From positions 1-10,858 of the forward strand of contig CAMWUM010000034.1 in the NCBI GenBank assembly GCA_947177435.1: DNA of 10,858 nucleotides, in the 5' to 3' direction. The notes under the pieces were generated by a model. That model worked only from the letters and a program-made list of their open reading frames with translations, had not been told where the DNA came from and ran no database searches. Source of the DNA: an uncultured Muribaculaceae bacterium (GTDB lineage Bacteria; Bacteroidota; Bacteroidia; Bacteroidales; Muribaculaceae). The translations under genes and the position numbers were made by a program. This document shows positions 1 through 6,774 of this stretch, piece by piece (position 1 is the stretch's first letter; each line of letters begins with the position of its first letter).

Positions 1-1023
1 AGCCCAGCGATTGAAGCCCTCGAGCATGCTTACGCCGGCGGTGTTGCCCAAGGCCCAGTAGGAGGTGTGGTCGTCGGTAAGGTCGGGGTTGAGATATGTA
101 TGGGCGAAGAACTTGTCGGTCTCCGAGTAGTTGTCGTCGAGAAAGCGATGCTTGCCGTCGAGATAGGTCATCGTCCAGAAGAACGAAGTGACAGGCACGT
201 AGGAGCTCACCGTGGTCGAGTCCTCCAGCATTTCATCGCGCCAGAATCCCAACTTGTAGCGGTTGTTGAGGAAGAGCACTCCGCCCTTGACGCGGGTATG
301 GGCGTGGGTGAGGTTTGTCGGAATCGACTTGGGATTTATTGACGAAACGCCGCCCTGCAGCTTGGCCGGATCGGTGATGTAGAGGTCATTGGTGATTCCG
401 CCGTTCTCCTTGTTGAGGTTATTGAAATGCGTCCACGAACCCTGGAACTCATATTGGTCGCCTATGTACGAGCCATTGAATCCCCACGTAAAGCCCTTGG
501 CAGCCTGGTTGGCGTAGCAGCCCTTGGAATAGAGGTAGTCGAGCGTGGCGCCTACCTGCGCGCGCTTGTTGATATTGCCAGAAAAGTCGACTTGCAGGCG
601 ATCCTGACCGTTGTCACGGTTGCCGCCGAAATTGTACGAGGCAATGGTCATCGGTATGCGCGTGTTGTAAAACTTCACCTTGTCGAGCGTCGGTATCCAA
701 TGCCTTTGGGCATCGAGCAGAAAGAACTGGCTGATAGGCTGCTGCTGCATGAAGAGCATATCCTTGCCCTCGGCGCCGAGGTTGCCGGTGCAGGCGTAGG
801 CGTACGACACGGCCGACGGGATAGACCGCTGGAAATAATTGTAGTCGAGCGTATCCATTGGCGCGGGCTCCTGGAGGCCGCTGGGCCACAGAGGCGTCCA
901 CGCGTAGGCCTTCTGCACGATTTTCTCCTCGCCGCTCGCCTGCGTCGGCTGCGCGGCGGGTTGGGCCGAAACGAGACACGGCAGCATGACGATGGCCAGC
1001 AATATCTTTATGACGGTTTTCAT
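1..1023 (-). CDS. Bacteroidetes putative porin (Porin_10-like), N-terminal part, 3' end off the window
   Basis: This is an open frame of 341 codons with no stop, reading out of the left edge. It begins MKTVIKILLAIVMLPCLVSA, a clear Sec signal peptide with likely cleavage after Ala20, so the product is exported. The mature part carries stretches I recognise from the Bacteroidetes putative porin family (PF14121 type): YFQRSIPSAVSYAYA (63-77), KFYNTRIPMT (117-126), LDYLYSKG (161-168), and a segment around 204-225 containing NKENGGI and DLYITDPAKLQGG. Alternating aromatic and polar residues with many Gly and Asn fit outer-membrane beta-strands. Family members are, from memory, roughly twice this long, so the C-terminal barrel strands are missing here because of the window edge, not because of truncation. 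The predicted role is an outer-membrane channel; no substrate can be read from the sequence. A TATCTTTG promoter element lies just upstream. Confidence 0.88.
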   Translation of the reverse strand, partial: MKTVIKILLAIVMLPCLVSAQPAAQPTQASGEEKIVQKAYAWTPLWPSGLQEPAPMDTLDYNYFQRSIPSAVSYAYACTGNLGAEGKDMLFMQQQPISQFFLLDAQRHWIPTLDKVKFYNTRIPMTIASYNFGGNRDNGQDRLQVDFSGNINKRAQVGATLDYLYSKGCYANQAAKGFTWGFNGSYIGDQYEFQGSWTHFNNLNKENGGITNDLYITDPAKLQGGVSSINPKSIPTNLTHAHTRVKGGVLFLNNRYKLGFWRDEMLEDSTTVSSYVPVTSFFWTMTYLDGKHRFLDDNYSETDKFFAHTYLNPDLTDDHTSYWALGNTAGVSMLEGFNRWA

Positions 1024-1031
1024 TATTTGCC

Positions 1032-1142
1032 AATTAATGCGCAAAGATAGCAATAATCCGCGAAACTGGGACTATCATATCGCAAATTGGACGGCGGCTA
1101 CCTTTGGTTTGCGCTTTTTAACCTTTTCGCTACGCATTAATT
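1032..1142. repeat. Pair of 10-bp inverted repeats (CGCATTAATT) framing the divergent promoter region
   Basis: CGCATTAATT occurs on the plus strand at 1133-1142 and on the minus strand at 1032-1041, the two copies facing each other across the 168-bp porin/membrane-protein intergenic region. The left copy directly follows the porin -7 element; the right copy lies 13 bp before the other gene's -7 element. CCAATTAA also occurs twice in direct orientation (1030-1037 and 1173-1180). This could be a shared regulator site, but the ATTAAT core is itself palindromic and AT-rich, so chance is a real alternative. Confidence 0.3.
1042..1049 (-). promoter_or_regulatory. -7 promoter element of the porin gene (TATCTTTG)
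   Basis: On the minus strand this reads TATCTTTG, an exact match to the Bacteroidetes -7 consensus TAnnTTTG. It lies 18 bp before the porin ATG, which predicts a 5' leader of only about 12-15 nt. No TTTG -33 element sits at the usual 19-21 bp spacing. Confidence 0.6.
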
Positions 1143-1155
1143 ATCGAATTGCCGC

Positions 1156-1163
1156 TATATTTG
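1156..1163 (+). promoter_or_regulatory. -7 promoter element of the Q-rich membrane protein gene (TATATTTG)
   Basis: This is an exact TAnnTTTG match, 28 bp before the ATG at 1192. The predicted leader is about 25 nt to that ATG or 40 nt to the in-frame ATG at 1207. No well-spaced TTTG -33 element is seen. Confidence 0.6.
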
Positions 1164-1191
1164 CAAACTGAACCAATTAACAGCATCAACT

Positions 1192-2241
1192 ATGCATCGA
1201 GAGACCATGCAACTTGGAGGACAACCTTTTCCCTCCTTCCCCTCCGCCCCTCAGCCTTCTCATTTAGGCCCGGGCCTGACGCGCCTGCCCTGGATATTCA
1301 TTGTGGCCGGAGGCGTCACAGCCCTGTTCGCATTCACCCTGCTCTTTTTCGTAGCCACCACCTGCGGGCTGGAGACGCGCATAATCAATTTCTTCTATGC
1401 GCTCGTTGAATGCCAAGCCCTCACGTACTGCTGCTGCCTCCTGGCCATGGGCGGATGCATTGTGGCCGGAATAGGCTACACCCAACTCAAGACGCATTAC
1501 GGCTCACAGGGCAACGTGCCCGCAGCCAACAGCCTCAAGAAGCTCGCGCTTTACAGCTTCATCATGGCCGGTCTTTTCTTCCTGATCATGATGTTCTTCA
1601 TACCCCTGGCCCAGACCGTATCGTACTGGAACAAGACATGGGGCATATACCTGTTCTTCGTGGCCAGCGGCTCCACAGCCTTCGGCCTCATCCATTTCGT
1701 AATGATGAAGGAATGGATGGCGCTGGCGCAGACGATGAATTGGAACGACGGCTTCAACAAATTCCTGAAGCTCGGCTACACGCTGGTGTTCTGGTCCATC
1801 AGCGTCTCGGCGGCCTTGGTGCTCACGTTCTCTCTGTGCATGGCAGTGACATCTAAGTTAGTAGGATTCTTTGAGGTCATCAACGCGGTCTGCATGCTCG
1901 CCTACTGGGCGGCGGTGGCCGGCGGCGCAGGCTGGATGCTGGGGCAGGTCAAGTTGATGATACGCTTTGGCGGCGTGTTCCCCGCCCGCCAGCCCGCGAT
2001 GCCGCAACCCAGCCAACAGCAATTCAACCAACCGCAGTTCAACCAGTTCAATCAGTCATTCCAGCAGCCTTACCAGCCGCAGCAATTCTCGCAGCAGACC
2101 AACCAGCCTTACCAGCAGCAACAAGATTACAACGAGCGACTGCGCCAGCAACAGTACGAGGAGTACCGCCGCCAACAGCAGCAGCGCATGCGCGAGCAGG
2201 GCGAGGATTCGCAAGAAACTATGCCTTACAACAAACAATAA
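1192..2241 (+). CDS. Six-helix membrane protein with glutamine-rich C-terminal tail, function unknown
   Basis: I do not recognise this 349-residue family. A short Pro/Ser-rich N-terminus (about 1-33) is followed by six hydrophobic segments at roughly 34-57, 67-96, 118-141, 150-172, 196-219 and 227-256. Helix 2 contains a Cys cluster (YCCC, 79-82). There is no cleavable signal peptide; the protein is probably in the inner membrane. The last 83 residues (267-349) form a low-complexity tail with 31 glutamines, plus many Asn, Pro, Phe and Tyr (motifs such as QFNQ, QPYQ), turning into a charged Gln/Arg/Glu stretch (about 312-336) that may be helical or coiled. With six helices the tail should be cytoplasmic if the N-terminus is. 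The start could instead be the ATG at 1207 (MQLGG), which follows a purine-rich GAGAG; neither choice affects the domains. It has its own promoter and terminator, so it is probably monocistronic. Confidence 0.85.
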   Translation: MHRETMQLGGQPFPSFPSAPQPSHLGPGLTRLPWIFIVAGGVTALFAFTLLFFVATTCGLETRIINFFYALVECQALTYCCCLLAMGGCIVAGIGYTQLKTHYGSQGNVPAANSLKKLALYSFIMAGLFFLIMMFFIPLAQTVSYWNKTWGIYLFFVASGSTAFGLIHFVMMKEWMALAQTMNWNDGFNKFLKLGYTLVFWSISVSAALVLTFSLCMAVTSKLVGFFEVINAVCMLAYWAAVAGGAGWMLGQVKLMIRFGGVFPARQPAMPQPSQQQFNQPQFNQFNQSFQQPYQPQQFSQQTNQPYQQQQDYNERLRQQQYEEYRRQQQQRMREQGEDSQETMPYNKQ

Positions 2242-2264
2242 TCGTATTATAGATCCCGTTATAC

Positions 2265-2298
2265 AAAATGGAGGCACCCGCATGGTGCCTCCATTTTT
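2265..2298 (+). terminator. Strong intrinsic terminator after the Q-rich membrane protein gene
   Basis: A perfect 14-bp stem (2265-2278 with 2284-2297; core ATGGAGGCACC/GGTGCCTCCAT) closes a 5-nt loop and is flanked by A-run and T-run, ending in five T. It starts 23 nt after the stop codon. The A-run before the stem makes it potentially bidirectional, but no minus-strand gene approaches it. It separates this gene from the three-gene operon that follows. Confidence 0.88.
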
Positions 2299-2353
2299 GC
2301 AGATATTGGCTTATATTGACTTTGCTTGTGTAGGATTTTTGGCGGAAAATTCG

Positions 2354-2361
2354 TAAATTTG
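2354..2361 (+). promoter_or_regulatory. -7 promoter element of the clostripain-lipoprotein operon (TAAATTTG)
   Basis: This exact TAnnTTTG match ends only 4 nt before the ATG at 2366, so transcription would start at or next to the start codon. No TTTG lies at the proper -33 spacing; the nearest (2321-2324) is too far upstream. If functional, the mRNA would be leaderless or nearly so. Confidence 0.5.
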
Positions 2362-2365
2362 CATT

Positions 2366-3523
2366 ATGAAATGGACTAAATTTACAATTACGATATTCTT
2401 CTGCATGGCTATGGCGGTGCTGTCCGCTTGCCACAGCAAGAAGGCCGACGAGCCGGTAGCCCCCAGGGAGCCGGCCTCGCGTACTGTGCTGGTGTACATG
2501 GTGGCCAGCAACAACATGGGCTCGGGAGGCTGGGACAAGGCTGACCTCAACGAAATGCTCGAAGCAGCCAAGGCCGGCGATCTCGGCCAAGGCCGTCTGA
2601 TCGTTTACCACGCCCCTTACAACGGCAATCCCGTGCTCAAAGAGGTAACCGCCAACGGCATCGACACACTCAAAATCTACGATAGCGACGTAGCCAACGT
2701 GTCTAAGGCCCGCCTGAGCGAGGCCATCGCCGACACAAAGGCTTTGGCCCCCGCCGCCGATTACGGCATCATATTCTGGAGCCACGGCACCGGCTGGATT
2801 CAGGACGGCATCGCCGAGGAAGCCCCCGCTGGCATGGCCTACTCATTCGGCAGCGACAAAGGCAAGAAGATGAACGTCACGTCGATGGCCCAGACTTTGG
2901 ATGGCCAGGATCTGTCGTTCATATATTTCGACTGCTGCTACATGGGCTCGGTCGAGGTGATGTACCAGCTGCGCCACGCGGCTCCGGTCATCGCGTCGAG
3001 CCCCACAGAAGACCCCATCGCCGGCATGCCTTACGATAAGACACTCAGCCACTTCTTCCTCCCCGCCAAGGCCGACCTGGTGGGCGCAGCGCAGGAGATG
3101 TTCAACCACTACATGCTCACCTACCAACGCTATGACTGTCCGGTGACCATGACAGTGATAAATACGGCCGGACTTGACGAACTGGCTGCCGCCACGGCTG
3201 ACATCTACGCAAGCGTAGAGACTCCTAAGCCCGCGGACTATCAGCCACAAAAGTATTCCGCCGACCGCACGTGCTACTACTTCGACTTCGAGGACTACGT
3301 AAAGGCCCTCGGCGCCGACAACGAAGCCGTGGCCCAGTGGAGCAATGCATACGCCAATGTGGTGACATACAAAGCTCATTCTGACTGGATTTGGGGCGAT
3401 ATAGCCATAACACGCTGCGGCGGCCTGTCGACATACATACTCGAAAATCCCGCCTCCGCCGCCATCAAGGGGTACAGCCAACTCGACTGGTACGCCGATG
3501 TGGCCTCAAAGTTTTTTGAATGA
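2366..3523 (+). CDS. Clostripain-like (peptidase family C11) cysteine protease lipoprotein
   Basis: The protein has 385 residues. Its N-terminal hydrophobic segment ends in the lipobox L19-S20-A21-C22, so it is a predicted lipoprotein with Cys22 lipidated. A C11 (clostripain/caspase-fold) domain follows: strand VLVYMVASNNM (41-51), the catalytic His in IIFWSHGTGW (His140), and the Cys motif FDCCYMGSVEV (188-198), where alignment to the family pattern D-x-C-x-M-G makes Cys191 the nucleophile rather than Cys190. Family members generally cut after basic residues and are often activated by self-cleavage; a basic cluster at 165-168 (KGKK) between His140 and Cys191 is a candidate processing site (inference). 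The physiological substrate is unknown. It is the first gene of a likely operon, with the next ATG 15 nt after its stop. The ATG gives a typical lipoprotein signal and is the only sensible start. Confidence 0.9.
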   Translation: MKWTKFTITIFFCMAMAVLSACHSKKADEPVAPREPASRTVLVYMVASNNMGSGGWDKADLNEMLEAAKAGDLGQGRLIVYHAPYNGNPVLKEVTANGIDTLKIYDSDVANVSKARLSEAIADTKALAPAADYGIIFWSHGTGWIQDGIAEEAPAGMAYSFGSDKGKKMNVTSMAQTLDGQDLSFIYFDCCYMGSVEVMYQLRHAAPVIASSPTEDPIAGMPYDKTLSHFFLPAKADLVGAAQEMFNHYMLTYQRYDCPVTMTVINTAGLDELAAATADIYASVETPKPADYQPQKYSADRTCYYFDFEDYVKALGADNEAVAQWSNAYANVVTYKAHSDWIWGDIAITRCGGLSTYILENPASAAIKGYSQLDWYADVASKFFE

Positions 3524-3538
3524 TAAACTTTTAGAATC

Positions 3539-4747
3539 ATGCTATTAGGCAATATTTTGGCACAGGTGGCGCCAATCGAACTTCCCGACTCGGTGCCCAC
3601 GGCTAAGCAAGAACTGGAGATGCTCAAGACCCTGCCGTTCGACGAGCTCGTCGACACGGTGGTGCGCAAGATGGTGACGTTCACCATTGACGTGGCCATA
3701 GCCATCGTCGTGTTCATCGTAGGCAAGTACATCATCCGCAAGCTGGTGTCGCTCCTGCAATCGATAATGTCCCGGCGCAAGGTCGACCGATCCCTCGCCA
3801 GCTTCTTGGTGTCGTTTGTCAAAATCGCCCTTTTCTTCATTCTGATTGTCACTGTCGTAGGCATCATAGGCATAGAGACCTCGTCGTTCCTGGCGCTCTT
3901 CGCCTCGGCCGGCGTAGCCGTGGGCATGGCCCTGAGCGGTACCCTGCAGAACTTTGCCGGCGGCGTGCTCATCCTCCTGCTCAAGCCCTACAAACTCGGC
4001 GACTACATCGAGGCTCAGGGCTATGCAGGCTCGGTCAAGGAGATACAGATATTCCACACCGTAATTAACACTCCCGACAATAAGTCAATCCTAATCCCCA
4101 ACGGCGGTCTTTCCACCGGCTCAATCAACAATTACAGCCGCGAGGAATACCGCCGTCTCGATTGGACCGTAAGCATATCATACGGCGATAGCGTCGACGC
4201 GGCCCGTAAGGCCATGCTGGCCATCTGCGCCGCCGACGAGCGCATCGTGAAAATGTACGTCGAGGACGATAACGATATGCGCAAGGCCGGCATTTCCGCC
4301 ACCAACCAGTACGCCCAGGCCATGGAGATGTGCCGACCTAACACCGAGGTGCCTTGGGCTCAGCGCGGATGGTGGCACCGCCTATGGCACAAGCCAGAGC
4401 TCGGTGACAAGCCTGAAGACCTGAAGGCTGCCAAGGACGAACGCCAGCGCATGCTCGCCCCCAAGGTCGACCGCAGTGCCCGTGTGTACGTGTCGCAGTT
4501 GGCCGACAGCAGCGTCAACCTCACCCTGCGCGCCTGGACACGCAATGAGTTCTATTGGGACGTATTCTTCTCGATCAATGAGCGAATATACAACGAATTG
4601 CCCCTCCACGGCATTAACTTCCCATTCCCACAGATGCAGGTGCACATGACGCCGCCAGAGGCCGACGACGCACCGCAAGGGCCCGCGCCAGAAACCGTGC
4701 CGCCGGTCTATGATACCCAGCACGCTGAGGGCCAACCCCAAGGATAA
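3539..4747 (+). CDS. MscS-family mechanosensitive ion channel with extra cytoplasmic segment
   Basis: This is a 402-residue small-conductance mechanosensitive channel, expected to form heptamers in the inner membrane and release solutes upon hypo-osmotic shock. Membrane helices lie at roughly 46-66, 88-111 and 115-143. The pore helix region FASAGVAVGMALSGTLQNFA (121-140) shows the Ala/Gly packing pattern of MscS TM3, followed by KPYKLGDYIE (149-158) and IPNG (186-189) of the beta domain. The C-terminal alpha/beta part resumes with NLTLRAW (327-333) and ends FPFPQMQVHM (361-370). Compared with E. coli MscS (286 residues), about 70 residues (roughly 239-311, Trp-, Lys- and Asp-rich) are inserted inside the cytoplasmic vestibule domain, and there is a Pro/Glu/Gln-rich tail after 371. 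It sits 15 nt after the protease gene and 21 nt before the hydrolase start, suggesting cotranscription. Confidence 0.93.
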   Translation: MLLGNILAQVAPIELPDSVPTAKQELEMLKTLPFDELVDTVVRKMVTFTIDVAIAIVVFIVGKYIIRKLVSLLQSIMSRRKVDRSLASFLVSFVKIALFFILIVTVVGIIGIETSSFLALFASAGVAVGMALSGTLQNFAGGVLILLLKPYKLGDYIEAQGYAGSVKEIQIFHTVINTPDNKSILIPNGGLSTGSINNYSREEYRRLDWTVSISYGDSVDAARKAMLAICAADERIVKMYVEDDNDMRKAGISATNQYAQAMEMCRPNTEVPWAQRGWWHRLWHKPELGDKPEDLKAAKDERQRMLAPKVDRSARVYVSQLADSSVNLTLRAWTRNEFYWDVFFSINERIYNELPLHGINFPFPQMQVHMTPPEADDAPQGPAPETVPPVYDTQHAEGQPQG

Positions 4748-4768
4748 AACTTGCCAATACCATTTGCC

Positions 4769-5842
4769 ATGAAAAAACTAACGCTTGCTTTCTTCGCCAT
4801 GTGCATGGCCTTCGCAGCCAACGCTCAGGATGGATGGAAATACTTTTGCATTGACTCGTTTCCGCTCTACGGTACTGCCGCAGAAGGTGCCTCCAACCGG
4901 TTTTCTCGCCTGCCCGACTCGCTAAAGGGGAAGGTGCGCGACGAACTATGGGACCTGGGGCAGCACTCTCCCGGCCTCACGCTCCGATTCCGCAGCGACG
5001 CCTCGCAGATACGCATAAAATGGCGCTCGCTCAACAAGTTCAGCATGAACCACATGACCCCCACCGGCATTCGCGGCCTCGACCTCTACACTCTCGCTCC
5101 TGACAGCACGTGGGCATTCGTCGGTTCGGCGCGACCGAGCATGTCGAGCCACAACAACGAGTCTGTAGTGATGCGGAATATGGATCCCGAGATGCGCGAG
5201 TACATGCTCTTCCTATCGCTCTACGATGGCGTCGACAGCATCTACGTGGGCGTAGACTCGGCTGCCACTGTCGAGTGGCCTGTCGTCGACCTCCCCTCGC
5301 GCCATAAACCCGTGGTGATGTACGGCACCAGCATCCTGCAGGGAGGATGCGCCAACCGCCCCGGCATGGCCCACACCTGCATACTGCAGCGCATGCTCAA
5401 CCGCGAGGTAATCAATCTTGGATTTAGCGGCAATGGCCGCCTCGACCCCGAGATAGCTCGCCTGATGGCTTCGGTCGACGCCGGCCTCTACGTCATAGAC
5501 GTGATGCCCAACGTCACCACCGAGCAGTTCGTCGAGCGCATTGGCCCGTTCTACGAAATCCTGCGCGCCGCCCGCCCCGACACCCCTATCCTGCTGGTGG
5601 AGAATCCCGAATTTCCAGACATACGCTTCAACAAGCGCACCCGCGACGACAACATCGAGGAGAACGCTGCCCTGCGCGCATTCTACGAGGCCGCCAACGA
5701 CCCTAACATGCACTACTTCTACTCAGCCGACGTGCTCAAGGGCAACGTCGAGTGCACGGTCGACAACGCACACCTCACCGACCTCGGCTTCACAATCTTC
5801 GCCGACGCCCTCTATCCCGTAATCACCTCCCTCCTCAAATAG
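4769..5842 (+). CDS. Secreted SGNH/GDSL hydrolase with N-terminal GxDLY domain
   Basis: Starting at 4769 gives 357 residues with a clean Sec signal peptide (MKKLTLAFFAMCMAFAANAQ, cleavage about residue 20); an in-frame ATG at 4751 would add six residues before it and is less likely. An N-terminal beta-rich domain carries GIRGLDLYTL (100-109), the GxDLY signature. The C-terminal SGNH domain shows the nucleophile block VMYGTSILQGG (Ser188), the GFSGNG block (218-223, Asn222) and a C-terminal Asp332-x-x-His335 pair in TVDNAHLTDLGF. These are the parts of an SGNH esterase active site. Proteins of this architecture are usually thought to remove acyl groups from carbohydrates, but the substrate cannot be read here. 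It is the last gene of the likely three-gene operon; its stop is 2 bp from the stop of the converging DUF1460 gene. Confidence 0.9.
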   Translation: MKKLTLAFFAMCMAFAANAQDGWKYFCIDSFPLYGTAAEGASNRFSRLPDSLKGKVRDELWDLGQHSPGLTLRFRSDASQIRIKWRSLNKFSMNHMTPTGIRGLDLYTLAPDSTWAFVGSARPSMSSHNNESVVMRNMDPEMREYMLFLSLYDGVDSIYVGVDSAATVEWPVVDLPSRHKPVVMYGTSILQGGCANRPGMAHTCILQRMLNREVINLGFSGNGRLDPEIARLMASVDAGLYVIDVMPNVTTEQFVERIGPFYEILRAARPDTPILLVENPEFPDIRFNKRTRDDNIEENAALRAFYEAANDPNMHYFYSADVLKGNVECTVDNAHLTDLGFTIFADALYPVITSLLK

Positions 5843-5844
5843 CA

Positions 5845-6705
5845 TCAAGGCAGGCGGAAGAAGCGCACGCCTTCGAAGGCGCGGTTGCGCTTGACGAAAT
5901 CGGCCAGCGAGGAGTCGGTGAGCACCACCTTGCCCTCTGACGACGATGCGTGCAGCACGCGAGGCTCGCCACCATCGATGACGAGAATGCCCATGTGGGT
6001 GACGTCGAGACCGTCTACCTTGCCCACAAAAGCGAGGATATCGCCGTTGCGCATGGCCGCGACGGTTTCTTTTTTGCCCAGGTCAATGGTTTTGACATAG
6101 GGAAATCGGCAATTGCGGTATCCGTCCTCCACGGCCTTGATGCGGGCCAGGTTGGTACTGTCGGCCAGAGCCGGGTACCGGTCGGCGTGGCGCGACATAA
6201 AGTCTATCGTCTTAACCTTGTACATGCAATGCGGCATCTGAGGCGTGACGTCCTTAAAGTTGCCCATGAAAGAGTTGTCCACCGCCCAGTCGCAGATGTA
6301 ATGCAGGCGCGAGGGATAACCGTTGACCTCGCCCTGGCGATAGCGCAAGCGCTCGAGGTGGTATGTGAAATCGCGCCACGAAGAGCGGCCTTCGCCGATG
6401 GTCAAGGCCAATGCCATAACGGTCTCGGCAAATGTGGTGCAGTCGAGCTCGTCAAGGTTGACGGTCAGCATTTCGGGTTCGCCCTCGAGGGTGTGGGCCA
6501 CATAGGGAGTGCCCAACAGCATCTTGCCAAACTCTACGGCGCAGTCGCCAGAGTTTGGCAGGCGGCGGCTCTTAACATCGGCAAGCATTTCAGTGATGCG
6601 GGCTGTGTCACGCGCCTCGTCGTGAAAGCGCACATGGCCCGGCACAGCGCCCAGGGCAGTAAGCGATGCCAGCAGGCAGAGGATAAATAGCGGTTTGCGG
6701 TACAT
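5845..6705 (-). CDS. Exported DUF1460 (NlpC/P60-like) protein, probable cell-wall amidase
   Basis: Starting at 6705 gives 286 residues with a signal peptide (MYRKPLFILCLLASLTALGA). An upstream in-frame ATG at 6723 would put the start inside the fusA2 terminator hairpin and a polar MHNPTA before the signal, so it is rejected. The catalytic Cys is seen in LDELDCTTFAET (Cys89). His candidates are VTHMGI (His237) and LHASSSEGKV (His252), the order expected of NlpC/P60 papain-like folds. DUF1460 (PF07313) proteins are annotated as N-acetylmuramoyl-L-alanine amidase-like, so a periplasmic role in peptidoglycan or muropeptide turnover is likely but unproven. No TAnnTTTG promoter lies just upstream; it may depend on read-through from fusA2 or on an atypical promoter. 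It converges with the SGNH gene. Confidence 0.88.
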   Translation of the reverse strand: MYRKPLFILCLLASLTALGAVPGHVRFHDEARDTARITEMLADVKSRRLPNSGDCAVEFGKMLLGTPYVAHTLEGEPEMLTVNLDELDCTTFAETVMALALTIGEGRSSWRDFTYHLERLRYRQGEVNGYPSRLHYICDWAVDNSFMGNFKDVTPQMPHCMYKVKTIDFMSRHADRYPALADSTNLARIKAVEDGYRNCRFPYVKTIDLGKKETVAAMRNGDILAFVGKVDGLDVTHMGILVIDGGEPRVLHASSSEGKVVLTDSSLADFVKRNRAFEGVRFFRLP

Positions 6706-6722
6706 TGCAGTGGGGTTATGCA

Positions 6723-6752
6723 AAGGCGCGCGGCATCATCGCCGCGCGCCTT
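6723..6752 (-). terminator. GC-rich hairpin terminator after fusA2
   Basis: A perfect 12-bp stem (6723-6734 with 6741-6752; GGCGCGCGGC/GCCGCGCGCC core flanked by AA/TT) closes a 6-nt loop. It lies 22 nt beyond the fusA2 stop on the minus strand and is followed by only three T (TTTGC), so it may be a leaky or hairpin-only terminator. It ends 17 nt before the DUF1460 ATG and would therefore govern read-through into that gene. Confidence 0.7.
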
Positions 6753-6774
6753 GGTGATTGTATAGGGTATAGGA

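Noticed and set aside
427..1050. 207-codon plus-strand frame opposite the porin
   Set aside because: The minus-strand frame has a signal peptide and family motifs over its whole length; the plus frame looks like reversed coding sequence.
1967..2220. CAGCAG-like triplet tracts in the membrane-protein gene as a DNA repeat array
   Set aside because: The units are irregular CAG/CAA/AAC codons for Gln and Asn, not a fixed-length repeat; it is a protein composition effect.
2843..3481. 212-codon minus-strand frame opposite the clostripain gene
   Set aside because: Shadow of a gene with intact lipobox, His and Cys motifs.
4751..4768. Upstream start codon for the SGNH hydrolase
   Set aside because: It adds MPIPFA ahead of a canonical MKK signal peptide and crowds the mscS stop codon; the start at 4769 is better.
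5950..6690. 246-codon plus-strand frame opposite the DUF1460 gene
   Set aside because: Shadow of a well-supported gene with signal peptide and catalytic motif on the other strand.
6706..6723. Upstream start codon for the DUF1460 gene
   Set aside because: The ATG abuts the terminator hairpin stem and would spoil the signal peptide; the start at 6705 fits.
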